A stretch of 64,000 nucleotides of DNA from Liolophura sinensis (taxonomy: Eukaryota > Mollusca > Polyplacophora > Chitonida > Chitonidae), in NCBI RefSeq assembly GCF_032854445.1, contig NC_088295.1, positions 83,250,644-83,314,643 of the forward strand, written 5' to 3'. Of the stretch, positions 11,497 through 22,981 are shown in pieces. How positions within the stretch are numbered: position 1 is the stretch's first letter; the number at the start of each line of letters is the position of its first letter. Position numbers and translations under genes: made by a program. Under the pieces are notes generated by a model. That model was not told where the DNA came from, ran no database searches, and was given only the letters and a program-made list of their open reading frames with translations.

Positions 11497-11844
11497 TATG
11501 TATGTACATAAGCTTGGGGGGTTACGTCATACTTAACGATTTTTCAGTCATATGGCGACGAGGAGTCACTTGGTATGTGTACGTATTCTGTGTCTTCTTC
11601 TGGCAGGGCGAGTTCATGTCGCCAACGTGCTGCCGCTACTGAAGTATCATGTCGAAGACACCAGACATGACACCCCACCCAGTCACCGGGCCAATCAGTC
11701 ACATTTCCTTGCTGTAACCTCTCAGTGCTGAGCGCCAAGCCAGGCAGCAAGAAATACCATTTTTAAAGCCTTTTGTATGTGACCCGACCCGGGTTTGATC
11801 CCGAGTCTCCTGACATCTTAACCATTTGGCCACCGAGTTGGTTC
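11497..11844 (-). mobile_element. SINE family B, minus strand, inside repeat copy 2
   Basis: Counterpart of 1055-1402 with a few substitutions. The tRNA-like head is at the right end (B-box-like GGGATCAAACCCGGGTC on the minus strand). Confidence 0.8.
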
Positions 11845-12052
11845 CATATACCACCTACATATGCCACATATTCTTGAGTACAGTGTAGAACACCAACCAA
11901 ATAAATAAATAAATATATGTACATGCACAGTGTCTGACGGAATGCATACCTCTGGGATAAAACCTATGTTCAAACCGAATTGACATTACATTTTTTTCAG
12001 TTTACATAAAGCTATCACATTTGCCCAACATGAGAGGAATCGTTATCGTTAT

Positions 12053-12217
12053 CCGTGGCCGAGGAGGGTTAGCGTGGTGCAATGCCCCAGGAACCTCTCA
12101 CCAATGCGATCGCTGTGAGTTCAAGTCCAGCTCAAGCAGCGTTCTCTCCAACCGTACGTGGGAAGGTCTGTCAGCAACCTGCGGATGGTCGAGGGCTTCA
12201 CCGGGTTCTCTTCGATA
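12053..12217 (+). mobile_element. SINE family A, plus strand, 3'-truncated
   Basis: The head reads CCGTGGCCGAGGAGGGTTAG, then CCTCTCACCAATGCGATCGC and the B box GAGTTCAAGTCC. The core CGTACGTGGGAAGGTCTGTC and AACCTGCGGATGGTCG follow. The copy stops after CACCGGGTTCTCTTCG without the tail. It starts shortly after the end of the 1.6 kb repeat. Confidence 0.85.
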
Positions 12218-13410
12218 TATAATAGATATCATGTATGTGAGCTGCAGAACACAACAGATTAGCAATCTAAAAGGTTATATTCATTACCGTTAAGTAAATT
12301 ATTCTTGCGTTGATATAATTAATAGACTTCATACAACTTACATTTTTTGGATGAGGAAGTTCTCTCCCTTTAATCGTTTCGATATCACGAGAAGTCCACG
12401 CACTCGGAATGTGGAACTCCCAACCATGAGACACTTGGAATTGGCATTAAACAATGACATCACGTTATAGCACCCTGTCCGACACAGCCTGATTCCAGGG
12501 CCTCGCTGTTGTCAACTCTACGGATGTTAAGCCGGCTAAGTAAGAGATGTTTGGCATAGCTGTTGTGGAATTGCGGATCATAACCAAGTCGCGGTGTTCA
12601 TGGTCACATGAAATTTACACATATGGAAATAGCAAAATGACACATGTTTTTTTGTGATGTATAAGTATTTCACCTACTTTTCCATCACTCAATCAGACAG
12701 TCCCCTATTTGGCTTGAGTCATTTCTGTGTACAATATGTACGCCTTCTGGCAAATTTGTGCTCTATGCCACTTCGTGCTTTATTTATGGTCCCAGAAGCC
12801 GCGCAATAAAGGTAAATCAGAGTTATTTAAATCCTCTCCATGGATTGAGCCTCTTTTGCCCTTAGCGACAGCGAAAACCAGTGCTTTGCACGACCAGTGG
12901 TTTGTCCACCATATCATGTGTTATCATGCTCCTCCTCGTCACTTCTCCCTCTGATTGTTACTTCAGCCATATTTTTTGATGATGCTTTTCGGTTGTCAGA
13001 AAAAAAAAATGCGTATTTTAATTTCAATTTGTAGATTTGCCTAGCAGAGTATTGTCTCTTTGGTAGGGCCCATTTCTTACATTTTAAGCTGTGGCGATCA
13101 TCTTGTACATGATCTTAAGGTGTGATCAATTGGAATTACTACAGACTGATATAACATCATTCACTCCTTCAGTCCACGTGCAGATTAGGAAGTTTAACTT
13201 CTGTTATATAGTGAGTATCAGTTTATTATTTTTCAAGCTTGATGATATATAAATTGCAATTCAAGTTTAAGAATGAAAGGTTGGGTTGAGGTTAGTTTTT
13301 TATGTAGAATGAGACGCTAAGGGTTTTCCTTCGTTAATCACTGGACGAAGCAAAACTGCATTGGAATGTCAATATTAAAATCAAAATGCCAGAAACACGG
13401 AAAGGGCTTT
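12218..13410. other. Intergenic, nothing recognised
   Basis: A/T-rich sequence with short open frames only (for example 12727-12954) and no domain or repeat signature that I recognise. Confidence 0.5.
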
Positions 13411-13767
13411 TATGTATGTATCCTTGGAGTTTTACGTCCTCCGTTTTTAGTCTTATAATGAGTCGTTAGGTGCGTTTAGATATACTGTGTCCTCTTGTAG
13501 CAAGGCAAGCCCTTGCCGCCAATGTGCTGCCGTCACTGTCGTATCATGCTGAAGACACCACACAAGACTCAGCCCAGTCGCATTAAACTCACACCGGGCC
13601 AACCAGTTCTGTTTCATTGCTCTATGCCTCTCACTGATGAGTGCCAAGCCAGGAAGTAATAAGTACCATTTTTAAAGTCTTTGGTATGACCCGACCCGGG
13701 TTTGATCCTGGGTCTCCCGAATTCAAGGCGGGCGCTCTAACCATTACGCCACCGGAGCGGTCGAAAG
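13411..13767 (-). mobile_element. SINE family B, minus strand, full length
   Basis: On the minus strand the head reads CGGTGGCGTAATGGTTAGAG (A box), then CGGGAGACCCAGGATCAAAC and CCGGGTCGGGTCAT (B box region). The body has CTTCCTGGCTTGGCACTCAT and GGTGTCTTCAGCATGATACG. The 3' end is ACGTAAAACTCCAAGGATAC followed by ATACATA. This is an independent insertion outside the 1.6 kb duplication, which confirms that family B is a dispersed repeat. Confidence 0.85.
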
Positions 13768-14065
13768 TGTTTACATCACGTGTACTCTGTCCATACGATC
13801 TAGAGAGGAGCAACATGAAGAAACAACATGTAGACTTTACTGAGGTTCTACAAGCCTTACAATATTATTTATCGAAATCGCTAATTTCTTCATCGTCTGG
13901 CAGTAATTGGCTATTAATTCTTCTTTGCTCAGCAAAGTCTTCCCTCTGAGATATCTGAAATGCTTGATGCTATGGAGTCAGCCGTATGAGACCAAGAGCC
14001 AGTTTATAAAGTGATTCTAATATCTAAGTGATATCTAATTACTAACAGTGAAAATGATTTACTTG

Positions 14066-14246
14066 TTATTTATTTATTTATTGATTGATTTATTTGAATT
14101 ATGTTTTTAGCTGTACTCAAGAATATTTCACTCACACGACCTGACGACGGCGACCAGCCTTATGGTGGGAGGAAACAGGGCAGAGTCCTATGGAAACCCA
14201 AGACCATCCGCAGGTTGCTGCAAGACCTTCCCACGTGCAGTCATGT
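14066..14246 (-). mobile_element. SINE family A, minus strand, head-truncated
   Basis: It begins with the A/T tail (TTATTTATTTATTGATTGAT) and contains ACTCAAGAATATTTCACTCA, CCTTATGGTGGGAGGAAACA and CCATCCGCAGGTTGCTGCAA. It breaks off after the conserved CTTCCCACGTGC. The tRNA-like head is missing, as expected for 5' truncation by target-primed reverse transcription. Confidence 0.85.
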
Positions 14247-16231
14247 AAAATTCAATTTAATAGACGTCACTGATGCAAAATGTTAACTTTCTTCCCTCAT
14301 AGTATAAGGTGCGACAAACGCTATAATGTCAATCGTGCATCTGGTGGCCTCACATGATTTGTAAGCTTTGGTTCTTGATTCCGGACATGAGCCGTGCCGG
14401 TATTAGAGCTCATGTATCACCTCCCTAGGGTTTCACATCTATTTCGTGTCATCAGGGTTGCCAAAGATTCAAAAATAGTTATTCCTACCTCTATTTGTGA
14501 TTACTTGTCTGCCAGCCCAAAAGAATTGGCCTAATGCAAAATGTCAAGGGCCATACCTAACCTGGGGCGTGATCAATTGCCAGATGAAACATTGTCTGGT
14601 GCCTCTGCTCTTACTGAACCGTTTTCTTAGCGGTACAGTTTCTTTGATCTGACCCCTTTACGTTGGGTGGGTAAGACTCGCTTTTCGAGCACTGGCAAAT
14701 CAGAGTAGATGGGGTTTTAATTCCCCCACTTAACACGGGTAATTTGTGTCTTGCCGTCAGAGCGAAGCGCGTTTTAGCCGCGTACCACACGTTTGGGAAG
14801 TGTAGTAGGGCAGGGCATGATGGGCAATTAAGTAGAGACAAGACTGAAATGTAGGAGCGCAAGGTGATCTATTGCTGGAAACGCTAGTAATGATGACTGA
14901 TGAGCACTTGCCGGTACGTGTCGGTAAACAGAACAAGCCCGGCTTAACAAGGCCAACCCGCAATCCATTCCTACATCTGCTAGAAGATGATGGCACTCTA
15001 CTCTGCAGCTTTCCTCAACCCCAACCCCTGTTGTCACCGACAGAAGACCTCCGTCCCTTTCCAAAGTTTCACCTCTGTTACACGCACTACGAGTGCACAC
15101 TCTTACTGGGGCGCCTTTCCACTCGAAGATTCATTGCAGCTTTATATTTACACATATTGGCTGAATAAGGTAAGTGAGTTTCTGCTATATATTGCAGATT
15201 CGCTATCTGTGGATCAAAGTTCTTATTTCAGTAGTTCATGTCTGTAAAAGTACAGCAGTGGCCCCAAATCTGTAGGCATGACAATCTTGCCGCGACCCAG
15301 GCATTGCGCAAAAAGGTAGCTCTAAACACTCTTGGGTAAATTTCGTTACGTACATTTTACATGTTTTCTTTCATGGTCGAGATTGGAAAGATCTCGATGT
15401 TTCATTTCATGTCGATACGTTAATACAGTCTAGTCTCGTAACCCGAATCCGGCTGCCATAACCTCTGACAGTGCCTCAGAACTAAATTGGCATGGAAGCC
15501 CGCTAGAACAGCCACTTAAGATCACGTCTGTAGAAAATCAATACCCAGCACTGCAGCTTCTTCCCCTCGCCTGCCAGGCTTTATCCACCAGATTTGCTTT
15601 TTTACGACTGTGCACACACACAGACCAGCTTGATGCAAAATTTAAAACCATCTTCCCATTCGCGAAATGGTCATTATTTTTTTAACTAAACTGGGAGATT
15701 ATGGTTTCTCCCGGCATTGCCATAAAATTAAACGTAGACAAATTAAAAAGGCAGTACTTCAAACGTTTAAGCAGGGCACGGTGGAGTAGATCATTTAGGG
15801 TATGGCGTCCAGGGACCTTTTCTAATGAAGGATGGCTTCATTAGGACTTGAGATTCTGGAGAGACGGTAAGAAAATCTTTTCTTTCCGGAATACTTTCTG
15901 CGGTAAAGCTGTTTGTTGGCTGTTTTAATAATCTATAATGTTTTTATTTTAAAGATGAAGTGAAAACGTTGGTGAAAGATCTGGAAATAGTTAAGTCGCA
16001 TCATTTGAACTGTTTTCCACTAGTAGGAAGACTTACAAGAACTGTGTAGGAAGAAGTGAACATTTTATGTTCGTTTGAACCACGTATTTGTATTTATTCG
16101 TTCATAACTTATAAAAGGAGAAAGCCACTCTTGTTGGTAAAATCAAGATTTCTGCTAGAATCAATCAGCACAAGCAGCAGTTAAATTTAGCTCAAAAAAA
16201 GTAAATCCGTAACTTTCTTTTTTTTTTTCAG
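14247..16231. other. Upstream region / possible 5' UTR intron of the carboxylesterase gene
   Basis: No coding exon is recognised. Overlapping open frames at 14611-15247 on both strands lack domain features. The esterase start codon lies only 8 bases after a strong acceptor (polypyrimidine tract ending CAG at 16231), so a 5' untranslated exon should lie upstream, possibly in this stretch; I cannot place it. Confidence 0.5.
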
Positions 16232-16238
16232 ACATGCA

Positions 16239-17824
16239 ATGCCCGGAACAAAGAGTGTAAGGAATTTGTATAACGCGATGACTTGGCTTTTCATTTTCTT
16301 GTTGCATTTCAACTCCATCGGTTTTACTCTTCAACTGACGCCATCAGAATGTAAACCGGTTCAAATAGACACAACCAGCGGAGTGTTGGAGGGCTGTGAT
16401 ATCTATGTCGAATCCAGGCAAGCAAATGTGAAACAATTTCTAGGAGTGCCTTACGCAGAACAACCGATCGGCCATCGGCGTTTCAGACGACCGGAGCTTA
16501 AGAAAAGATCACGGGAAGTAGTTATTACAAAGGAATTCGGAAATATCTGTCCTCAAAACCATGGTTGGCTTAACTCTGTGGATGTTAACTTTACTATCGG
16601 AGAGGACTGTCTTTGGTTGAATTTATACGCCCCGGAATCCGCTTCCGAAAACAGAACAGTGGATGTGATGTTCTTCATCCATGGGGGCTCTTACTTGGAC
16701 GGAACAGGAAGCTACTATGAAGGAAAGCACCTGGCTCTTGTAGGGAATGTCGTTGTTGTCACAATAAACTACAGGTTAGGCCTACTGGGTTTTTTGTCCT
16801 CGGAAGACTCCACGTTAATGGGAAATTACGGGCTGTGGGATCAACTCATGGCTCTTCAATGGGTACAGAAAAACATTAAAAAGTTTGGCGGTAATCCCAA
16901 AAGGGTGACCATATTTGGCAACTCAGCCGGCTCCAGTAGTGTGGGAATTTTGGCCTTGTCGCCAAAAAGTAAAGGTTTGTTTAGGCGGATAATAACGCAG
17001 AGCGGTTCTCCGCTAACGCCGTGGGCCTTTGTCCGAAACCCCAGGAGGTTTGTGGAAAAGCTGTCTCACAGTGTCCACTGCACGCGTGATTCGAAAGTGG
17101 AGGACTTCCCGCTAGTGGACTGCATGCGTTTGTTGACAGCAGAGGAGATTTTCAAATTACAGCATCTTGGCCACGTAAAGTGGTCCTATCCGGAGGGTAG
17201 TCTGTTATGGGCTCCTTGGGTTGACGGGGAGTTAATTCTGCACGACCCTGAAATTCTAATCGCCAACAAGTCCTTTTGGCACTCGCCAGAAGTCAAACTT
17301 TTCGGTGAATTTGACCAACTGATTGGTGTAACCAACCAAGAGGCGGCATTTGTGTACGAGGCGAAGATGAAAATAGGAAACAAAGATAAATTGCCGGAGT
17401 TAACGCATACAAAATATCGGAGTTTACTGCGGGAAGTGTCGGCGGCTGTTGTTCCCATAGAATACACGGATGCCTTTGAATCTGTCCTAAGGTTTTCTTA
17501 CAGAGAATTTGATCAACCGATTACTTCCAAAGACAGAGTGGTTCAGTATATTAACATTTACTCTGATTACGCTATTTACACTGGAACGTTGTCTTTGGCC
17601 AAGTTCCATTACAATGTTGCCAAGGGCAAGGGCAAAACTTTTTTCTACAGATTTGATTATCGGGCCAGTTGGAGGTCACGCGAGGCTTGGAGGGTGGGAG
17701 CCACGCATGAAGACGAGTTGCCATTTGTGTTTGGTTACCCAGAAGTCTACTCACAGGGGTCATTCATGGAACGAGCACTCGCTGACACAATGATGATACT
17801 TTGGTCAAATTTTGCCAAAAATGG
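16239..17824 (+). CDS. Type-B carboxylesterase / cholinesterase-like enzyme, exon 1 of 2
   Basis: Alpha/beta hydrolase of the carboxylesterase type-B family, expected to hydrolyse carboxylic esters in the secretory pathway or at the cell surface. Visible features, numbered from the first Met: a hydrophobic leader at about 14-30 (MTWLFIFLLHFNSIGF), oxyanion-hole HGG at 148-150, type-B signature EDCLWLNLY at 122-130, nucleophile Ser229 in GNSAG, acidic residue Glu368 in GVTNQEAAF, and catalytic His490 in GATHEDELPFVFG. The triad is therefore intact. Cys104/Cys124 and Cys281/Cys295 match the conserved disulfides. The acceptor CAG ends at 16231 and the donor GTAAGT follows 17824 (phase 2), joining to 22672-22981. 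Met14 (16278) may be the true start since it sits directly at the leader, and an out-of-frame ATG lies at 16234. The intact triad argues against neuroligin; the substrate (choline ester or other) is not determined. Confidence 0.95.
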
Positions 17825-17934
17825 GTAAGTTTTGTAGCACTGTACATAAGCGAGGTGTGTTCTTGGCAGATTATTTATTTATTTATCTTACCATTCAAGG
17901 ACGGCTCTTAAACTACAAACTGAATCTAATAGAA

Positions 17935-18310
17935 GGCATGTCCAGTGTCACAGTACAACCTTTACGACACACATTCTCATGGTACAAAATCTTATGGTAC
18001 AACCTTGACGTCACAGAATCCCATGGTATAACTTTAACCTCAGATAGTATTGTGGTACAGTCCGTGGGCCGGTTGTTCAAAAGTGTATTAAAAGTTAAGC
18101 CAGGCTTAAGTACAAAATTAATCGCACTTTAGTCCAGACTTAACTTAATACCGGGTTTAACTGCTAGGACACGTTGGAACAAATGGGCCCTGACGTCAAA
18201 CAGTCACACAATTTAAGGTTACAACCATGACGTCATACAATCTCAGACCACAACTCGGACGTCACACAATCGCATGGTACAACACTGGCGTCACTCAAAG
18301 CATAAGAAAG
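17935..18310. repeat. Degenerate repeat of about 30 bp with CRE-like octamers
   Basis: Imperfect units of the type CATGGTACAACCTTGACGTC followed by ACACAATC recur, interrupted near 18050-18180. Perfect TGACGTCA octamers (CREB/ATF consensus) fall at 18006, 18191 and 18228, with near matches GGACGTCA and GGCGTCAC at about 18258-18295. Confidence 0.6.
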
Positions 18311-19489
18311 CATCAAGAATAATATGACAGTGTACAGTATATCTGAAACAGTCGACAAGTATTGTGTCCACCGTTATCATATGGATATTTTATAAAGATT
18401 CCTGTGATAAGTCTCTCATCTACATTACTCTACATTACGTAAACAAGAAGGTATAAAGGTATAAACCTTTCTAAGTATGTCTCGAAAGCGGTCAAGCATT
18501 TCAGCTGTTTCGTAATATCCGATTCATATGCGATACCCCACACAGTCACATTATAATGAGACCAGTTCTTGTTGCATGCTGAGCGATAAGCAAGACAGCA
18601 GCAGAGTCATCGGTATTACCATACGTTTAAATAAACCCAGAATCTACTGATTATGAGACAAAAACTCTATCCAGTACGCCACCCCATTTTGAGAGTGACC
18701 AGTTTATTTTGTGGATGAGGTCCAACCGCGAAGCCCATCGATGTGGTAGGTATAGCCCGTCTCGTGGTCGTATATCGCCCAACAGGAAAGTTTCACTAAC
18801 CTTTATAACTCGAGTTTTTCCTAATATTTGGTATTCATTGAATCCATAAGTTTAAATTTGTCAAAACAAGCTCTGGCAAACCACTTCTAACATTAATCCA
18901 GCCGTTGAAAATTTTGAAAAGAAAAAGTCTATGGCCTCAATGCATGCTGGAAGCTCCGGCAATGTACATTCTGGCTGTTGAAAGGTAAACTGTTGACAAC
19001 CAAGTCCAATGACTAGAGTGCCCTTACACTTGAAATAAAACGGCCAAAACCCAAAAATTCGTAACATGGCGGACGTTGGTTCGACTTGTTCGATTCCGAT
19101 ATTTAAACAACTAGATTACTTTTAAAAGACGGTTTCTCGGTTTAAGCTTCTACACCTGGATCACTTAAGAAATCATTGTACATTTCATAGCAAGGACTTA
19201 CATTGTATATGTTTGTGACATTTTAATTTCTGATACAAGCATTATTGGGCTAGAACCTCATGATAACATTGACCTTTCAACTGGTAATGGGGCAAATACA
19301 TTGGATCCTTAGCTGATTCCAACACACCACAGAATCTATCGTGGGCTGTTGTTTATTAGCGGAAACGATATATAGCACTAATCTAAGTATACATTGTAAG
19401 AACTGCTTTACAAAATTCACAGTGGAGTTTAATGTCATGGGAAAATTATAACACGAATTCAACTTACTTTTGAGGTAGCCCTCCTCTGA

Positions 19490-19614
19490 CAGCAACCTGC
19501 GGATGGTCGTGGCTTTCCCCCGGGCTCTGCCCGGTTTCCACCCACCATAATGCTGGCCGCCGTCGTATAAGTGAAATATTCTTGAGGACGGCGTAAAACA
19601 CCAATCAAACAAAT
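19490..19614 (+). mobile_element. SINE family A, plus strand, 5'-truncated
   Basis: It starts inside the core (CAGCAACCTGCGGATGGTCG) and runs through CTCTGCCCGGTTTCCACCCA, ATAATGCTGGCCGCCGTCGT, ATAAGTGAAATATTCTTGAG and the tail GGCGTAAAACACCAATCAAA. The tRNA-like head is absent. Confidence 0.88.
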
Positions 19615-21289
19615 AAATATTTATTTTATTTTATTGTGAGCGAGATAATGTGGAAATTCGCCTGCCCAAGACAAGGTCTAAAGCCACAGGTTAATAGCTG
19701 AGAGTCGCGCACCTTGCAACTGAGCCACTTTTGGCTCCATAAGTGTTTGTCTATAAACTATCAGTTGTGAAGAAATCCTACAGTAAAGACTGTGTTTCAC
19801 GTGCTCATTGACTAAATGAGGATTTACAAATGATTACAGGTTTGGTTACACAAGCACCTTTGCTGGCGTTTTTCTCTGTCGCCAGTTCGTTGTCTGTTCA
19901 TTCAAGTGAGCTCTTTTTACCAAAGGTTTCTACCATTTTGGTAATTTTTATTTCATTATTTTAATCCAGGTGTCGTTAACGTTTTTTGTTGTTGTTGTTG
20001 TTGTATGCCTATGTTATTTCTACCATTTGCTTATGGTTGAACAGTTTGGCATACCAATCGTCTCTAAAAAATATCATCTAATTTCATTTGCAATTCCAAC
20101 TAGCCATGCGTGTTTACAACAAAGAGATGTTGTGGGCTATAGTCACAACGGCGCAAGCTCAGTTCATGGCATACTTGTTGATATTGGGGATTTGTGTGTC
20201 AAGGATAGAGTCAACCCGAGAAAGACGGAGTAACCCCAGTCACACTATACATTAAACCTTGTGATTTAACCTTCAGGGGCCTGCTTAACCACATGCCAAT
20301 AACAGCTAACTATCTTGTTACATCTGCAGCTCACACCGTCTTTACTGGATATCTCCAGGGTAAGGACATCATCACGTAGAAATCAATACTGTGCCAATCA
20401 GGCTTGAGTCTGTTTAACACCAAATGCTGACGGAGGCAACGGTTCCTTGTTACCACAGTCAATCAAATCAAGTTTATCGGACTTCGCCATATCATCCGTG
20501 AATTGACCAACCTTTGAATACAGTTCATCCATAGAATTGCACAGTCTCTTTCAGCAAGCCTCTGTGTTCATATTGTCGATTTCGCACGAATTTAAACAGA
20601 AAGAGCACTTCTGCCTTTGACAGTCAAAAGTGGAACTTTCGTGCGCAATTGATTCAGAAAATGACCATATGAATTCTTTGTTCTTGTCGGGTTTGCCCCA
20701 GACATTGTATTACCTCACTTTAACTTTGCACAAGCCGTGGTTTAACATCGCAGCACCAAGTATAAGCTACGATGCTCAGTCGTTTACTTAGAAAAGTATG
20801 CAATTGAGCAGTGATTTTTAAGCACCGTACCATTGAACGATGTTACCAGATAATTTGACTGTAATTTAGGCCTACTTTCCCAAGTTCTAATGCTTAGTAG
20901 TAGCTTATGAGTCCATGCTCAAACATTTATTAGCACGTGACTCAATAGGATCCTTGAGAGATTTATATACGTTAAGATTTGTTTTCTGTTGGATTTCTTG
21001 CATTACTTTTCTATCTGAAATATGGGTGAAAACCAGTTCCTGTTTAATGTATGTGCACGGCTCTTTTGTGGCCAATCACGGTCCGTAACATTAAGTACTT
21101 CTGAGGTTTCAGTAAAACCTTTGATTGGAATCAGGGGAAGGGTGTAAAGAAAATCGCATCAGAGTCATACACTGATCTTCTTATTTGTGCCAGACCGAAT
21201 TAGTCTGTTGGTCGTTTGAGTCGTGATGGCTGCTTGACATCATTTTTAGTTCTCATCATTATTCACGTCAGTCTAATTTTTCCTGCCTT

Positions 21290-21865
21290 TTGGAGACTAT
21301 ACAACGCCAGGCTAATATATCCGGGTATTTTGTCTTTTTGTCCCGTTGATGTTCCTTCTCTTTCTCTTATCTATGTATGACCAGACTAATATGTTCATCT
21401 AGTCTGTCTTGTTGCCTAGACGATACTTTCTCTCTGATCAACGATATCCCTATCTATATCCATGACCAGACTAATATGTCCATCTATTCTGTCTTGTTGC
21501 CCAGTGGGTACTTCCTCTCTGATCACTGATTTCCCTGTATATATGTGACCAGACTAATATGTCCATCTGTCTTGATGCCCAGTCGAAACTTTTTCCCTGA
21601 TCACCGATATCCCAAAATATGCATGACCAGGTTAATATGTTAATATGTCCATCTGTCTTGTTGCGCAGTCGATACTTTCTCTTTGATCACTGATATCCCT
21701 GTGTATACGTGACCAGACTATTATGTCCGTCAGTTCTGTTTTGTTGTGCAGTCGATACTTTCTCTCTGATCACCGATGTCCCTCTATATACATGACCAGG
21801 CTAATATGTTCATCTGTTCTGTCTTGTTGCCCAGTGGATACTTTCTCTCTGATTACTGATTGACG
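21290..21865. repeat. Tandem repeat of about 83 bp, 6 to 7 copies
   Basis: TGACCAGACTAATATGT starts recur at about 21378, 21463, 21546, 21624, 21710 and 21793. Each is followed by CTGTCTTGTTGCCCAG, then GATACTTTCTCTCTGATCAC and a TGATATCCCT...TATA segment. The period varies from 78 to 86 bp with many substitutions, so the array is old. Confidence 0.85.
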
Positions 21866-21954
21866 GTCAGAGAACAGGTTTGTGACAAGTCTGTACTGGA
21901 AACGGGTAACTTGATCTGACATTAAATGATACTTGGAACGCTTGGTTTTTATTT

Positions 21955-22290
21955 CTTATACGGAGTGTATGATGTGAACTAACACATATACGGAGTGTAC
22001 GATGTGAACTAACACATATACGGAGTGTATGATGTGAACTAACACATATACGGAGTGTACGATGTGAACTAACACATATACGGAGTGTATGATGTGAACT
22101 AACACATATACGGAGTGTATGATGTGAACTAACACATATACGGAGTGTACGATGTGAACTAACACATATACGGAGTGTATGATGTGAACTAACACATTTA
22201 CGGAGTGTATGATGTAAACTAACACATATACGGAGTGTATGATGTGAACTAACACATATACGGAATGTATGATGTGAATTAATACTTGTA
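21955..22290. repeat. 30-bp tandem repeat, 11 copies
   Basis: The unit is CACATATACGGAGTGTATGA plus TGTGAACTAA, nearly identical from copy to copy, with a recurrent T/C variant in GTGTAT/GTGTAC. Because 30 is divisible by three, both minus-strand frames stay open and give artificial 10-residue repeats (CVSSHHTLRI type). The array lies in the esterase intron, so these frames are not credible genes. Confidence 0.93.
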
Positions 22291-22490
22291 AGTACAAAAA
22301 AGCTTTTCAGCATTCTTCCCTAGGCATAAAAACTGTTTTAAACACAGTGATCAGTCTGGAAATTAAGAAGCGTGTTGTGGTGATCTACGCTGTCAAAACA
22401 ACTTTGTTGGTGGGCAGAGCCTGGATTAGGGATGCAAGGGCGCTTTATGTAATATGATTTTGTTTTTGTGTTGTTTTGTTTTTAGTTGGG

Positions 22491-22493
<3 letters not shown>

Positions 22494-22522
<29 letters not shown>
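22494..22522. repeat. GT dinucleotide microsatellite
   Basis: Uninterrupted GT run of about 14 units, about 150 bp upstream of the acceptor of the last esterase exon. Confidence 0.9.
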
Positions 22523-22524
<2 letters not shown>

Positions 22525-22671
22525 CATTTTTATTTTTTTCATTTTTATTAAAAACATACTGTTCGTTTCGAAGTCCTTTTAATTTCATGTATTCTTTAAT
22601 GAGATCGGCCTATCTAATCTGTCTGTTTTAAATTGTTATATGGCTTAAATTCTTTTATTCTCTTATTACAG

Positions 22672-22981
22672 GGACCCTAACGTTGGACAAGACCCGGGAC
22701 TGGGAATCACCTGGCCGGAATATGAAGTTGGCGAAGAGAAATTTTTAAAATTTTCATTTAACACGTCTACTAATGTCTCAGTAGATGAGAAAATGTTCTT
22801 GAGAAGGAACAAGTTCTGGTCAGAGTTTATTCCAGATTTCAAACGTTCGCTTCTTGAAGGTCGGCGGCTTACTTGCAGTTCGGGTGTTAGAAAAGAGCAG
22901 ATAACTCTATCATTTTTTCTTGGCCTTCTCTGTGTATCTTTATCGCGCATTTTCTTGACTACGCCGCATTTCCGTCTTTGA
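22672..22981 (+). CDS. Type-B carboxylesterase, exon 2 (C-terminus with hydrophobic tail)
   Basis: The acceptor TCTTATTACAG ends at 22671. The first base completes Gly in phase with the 17824 donor and gives NG-DPNVGQDPGLGITWPEYE, then KFLKFSFNTSTNVSVDEK, FLRRNKFWSEFIPDF and a stop TGA at 22979-22981. The WPEY...F(L)KF...FW-EF pattern is the normal C-terminal end of the carboxylesterase fold. Beyond it the frame adds TCSSGVRKEQ and a hydrophobic run ITLSFFLGLLCVSLSRIFL. Small residues, a short polar spacer and a hydrophobic end resemble a GPI-anchor signal or a membrane tail, as in some cholinesterases. The polar last residues (TTPHFRL) make the GPI call tentative. An internal donor-like GAAG|GTCGGC at about 22858 is weak. 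The joined protein is 631 residues from the first Met, a normal length for the family. Confidence 0.9.

Larger units (their letters stand above)
10427..12015. repeat. Direct repeat block, copy 2 (1.6 kb)
   Basis: Near-identical to 1-1575, offset 10426 at the left end and 10442 further right because of small indels. It contains the same embedded family A and family B SINE copies and the tail fragment. The right end is at about 12015, after TACATAAAGCTAT. The two blocks flank the visible EGF gene in direct orientation. Confidence 0.9.
17825..22671. other. Carboxylesterase intron, 4.8 kb
   Basis: The single visible coding intron of the esterase gene. It holds a degenerate CRE-rich repeat (17935-18310), a family A SINE (19490-19614), a GTT run near 19985-20003, two tandem arrays (21290-21865 and 21955-22290) and a GT microsatellite (22494-22522). 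A possible diverged family B fragment lies near 18540-18630. I see no other exon, although an alternative exon cannot be ruled out. Confidence 0.7.

Noticed and set aside
12480-12590. 5S rRNA-like segment
   Set aside because: Only short stretches such as GATGTTAAGCCGG resemble 5S rRNA; the internal promoter and overall order do not match.
21867-22313. 148- and 113-residue minus-strand repeat proteins
   Set aside because: They are a product of the 30-bp tandem repeat inside the esterase intron; two overlapping frames are open on the same strand.
16239-22981. Neuroligin (non-catalytic adhesion protein)
   Set aside because: Ser, Glu and His of the catalytic triad are all present and there is no large membrane-proximal stalk, so an active esterase is the better call.
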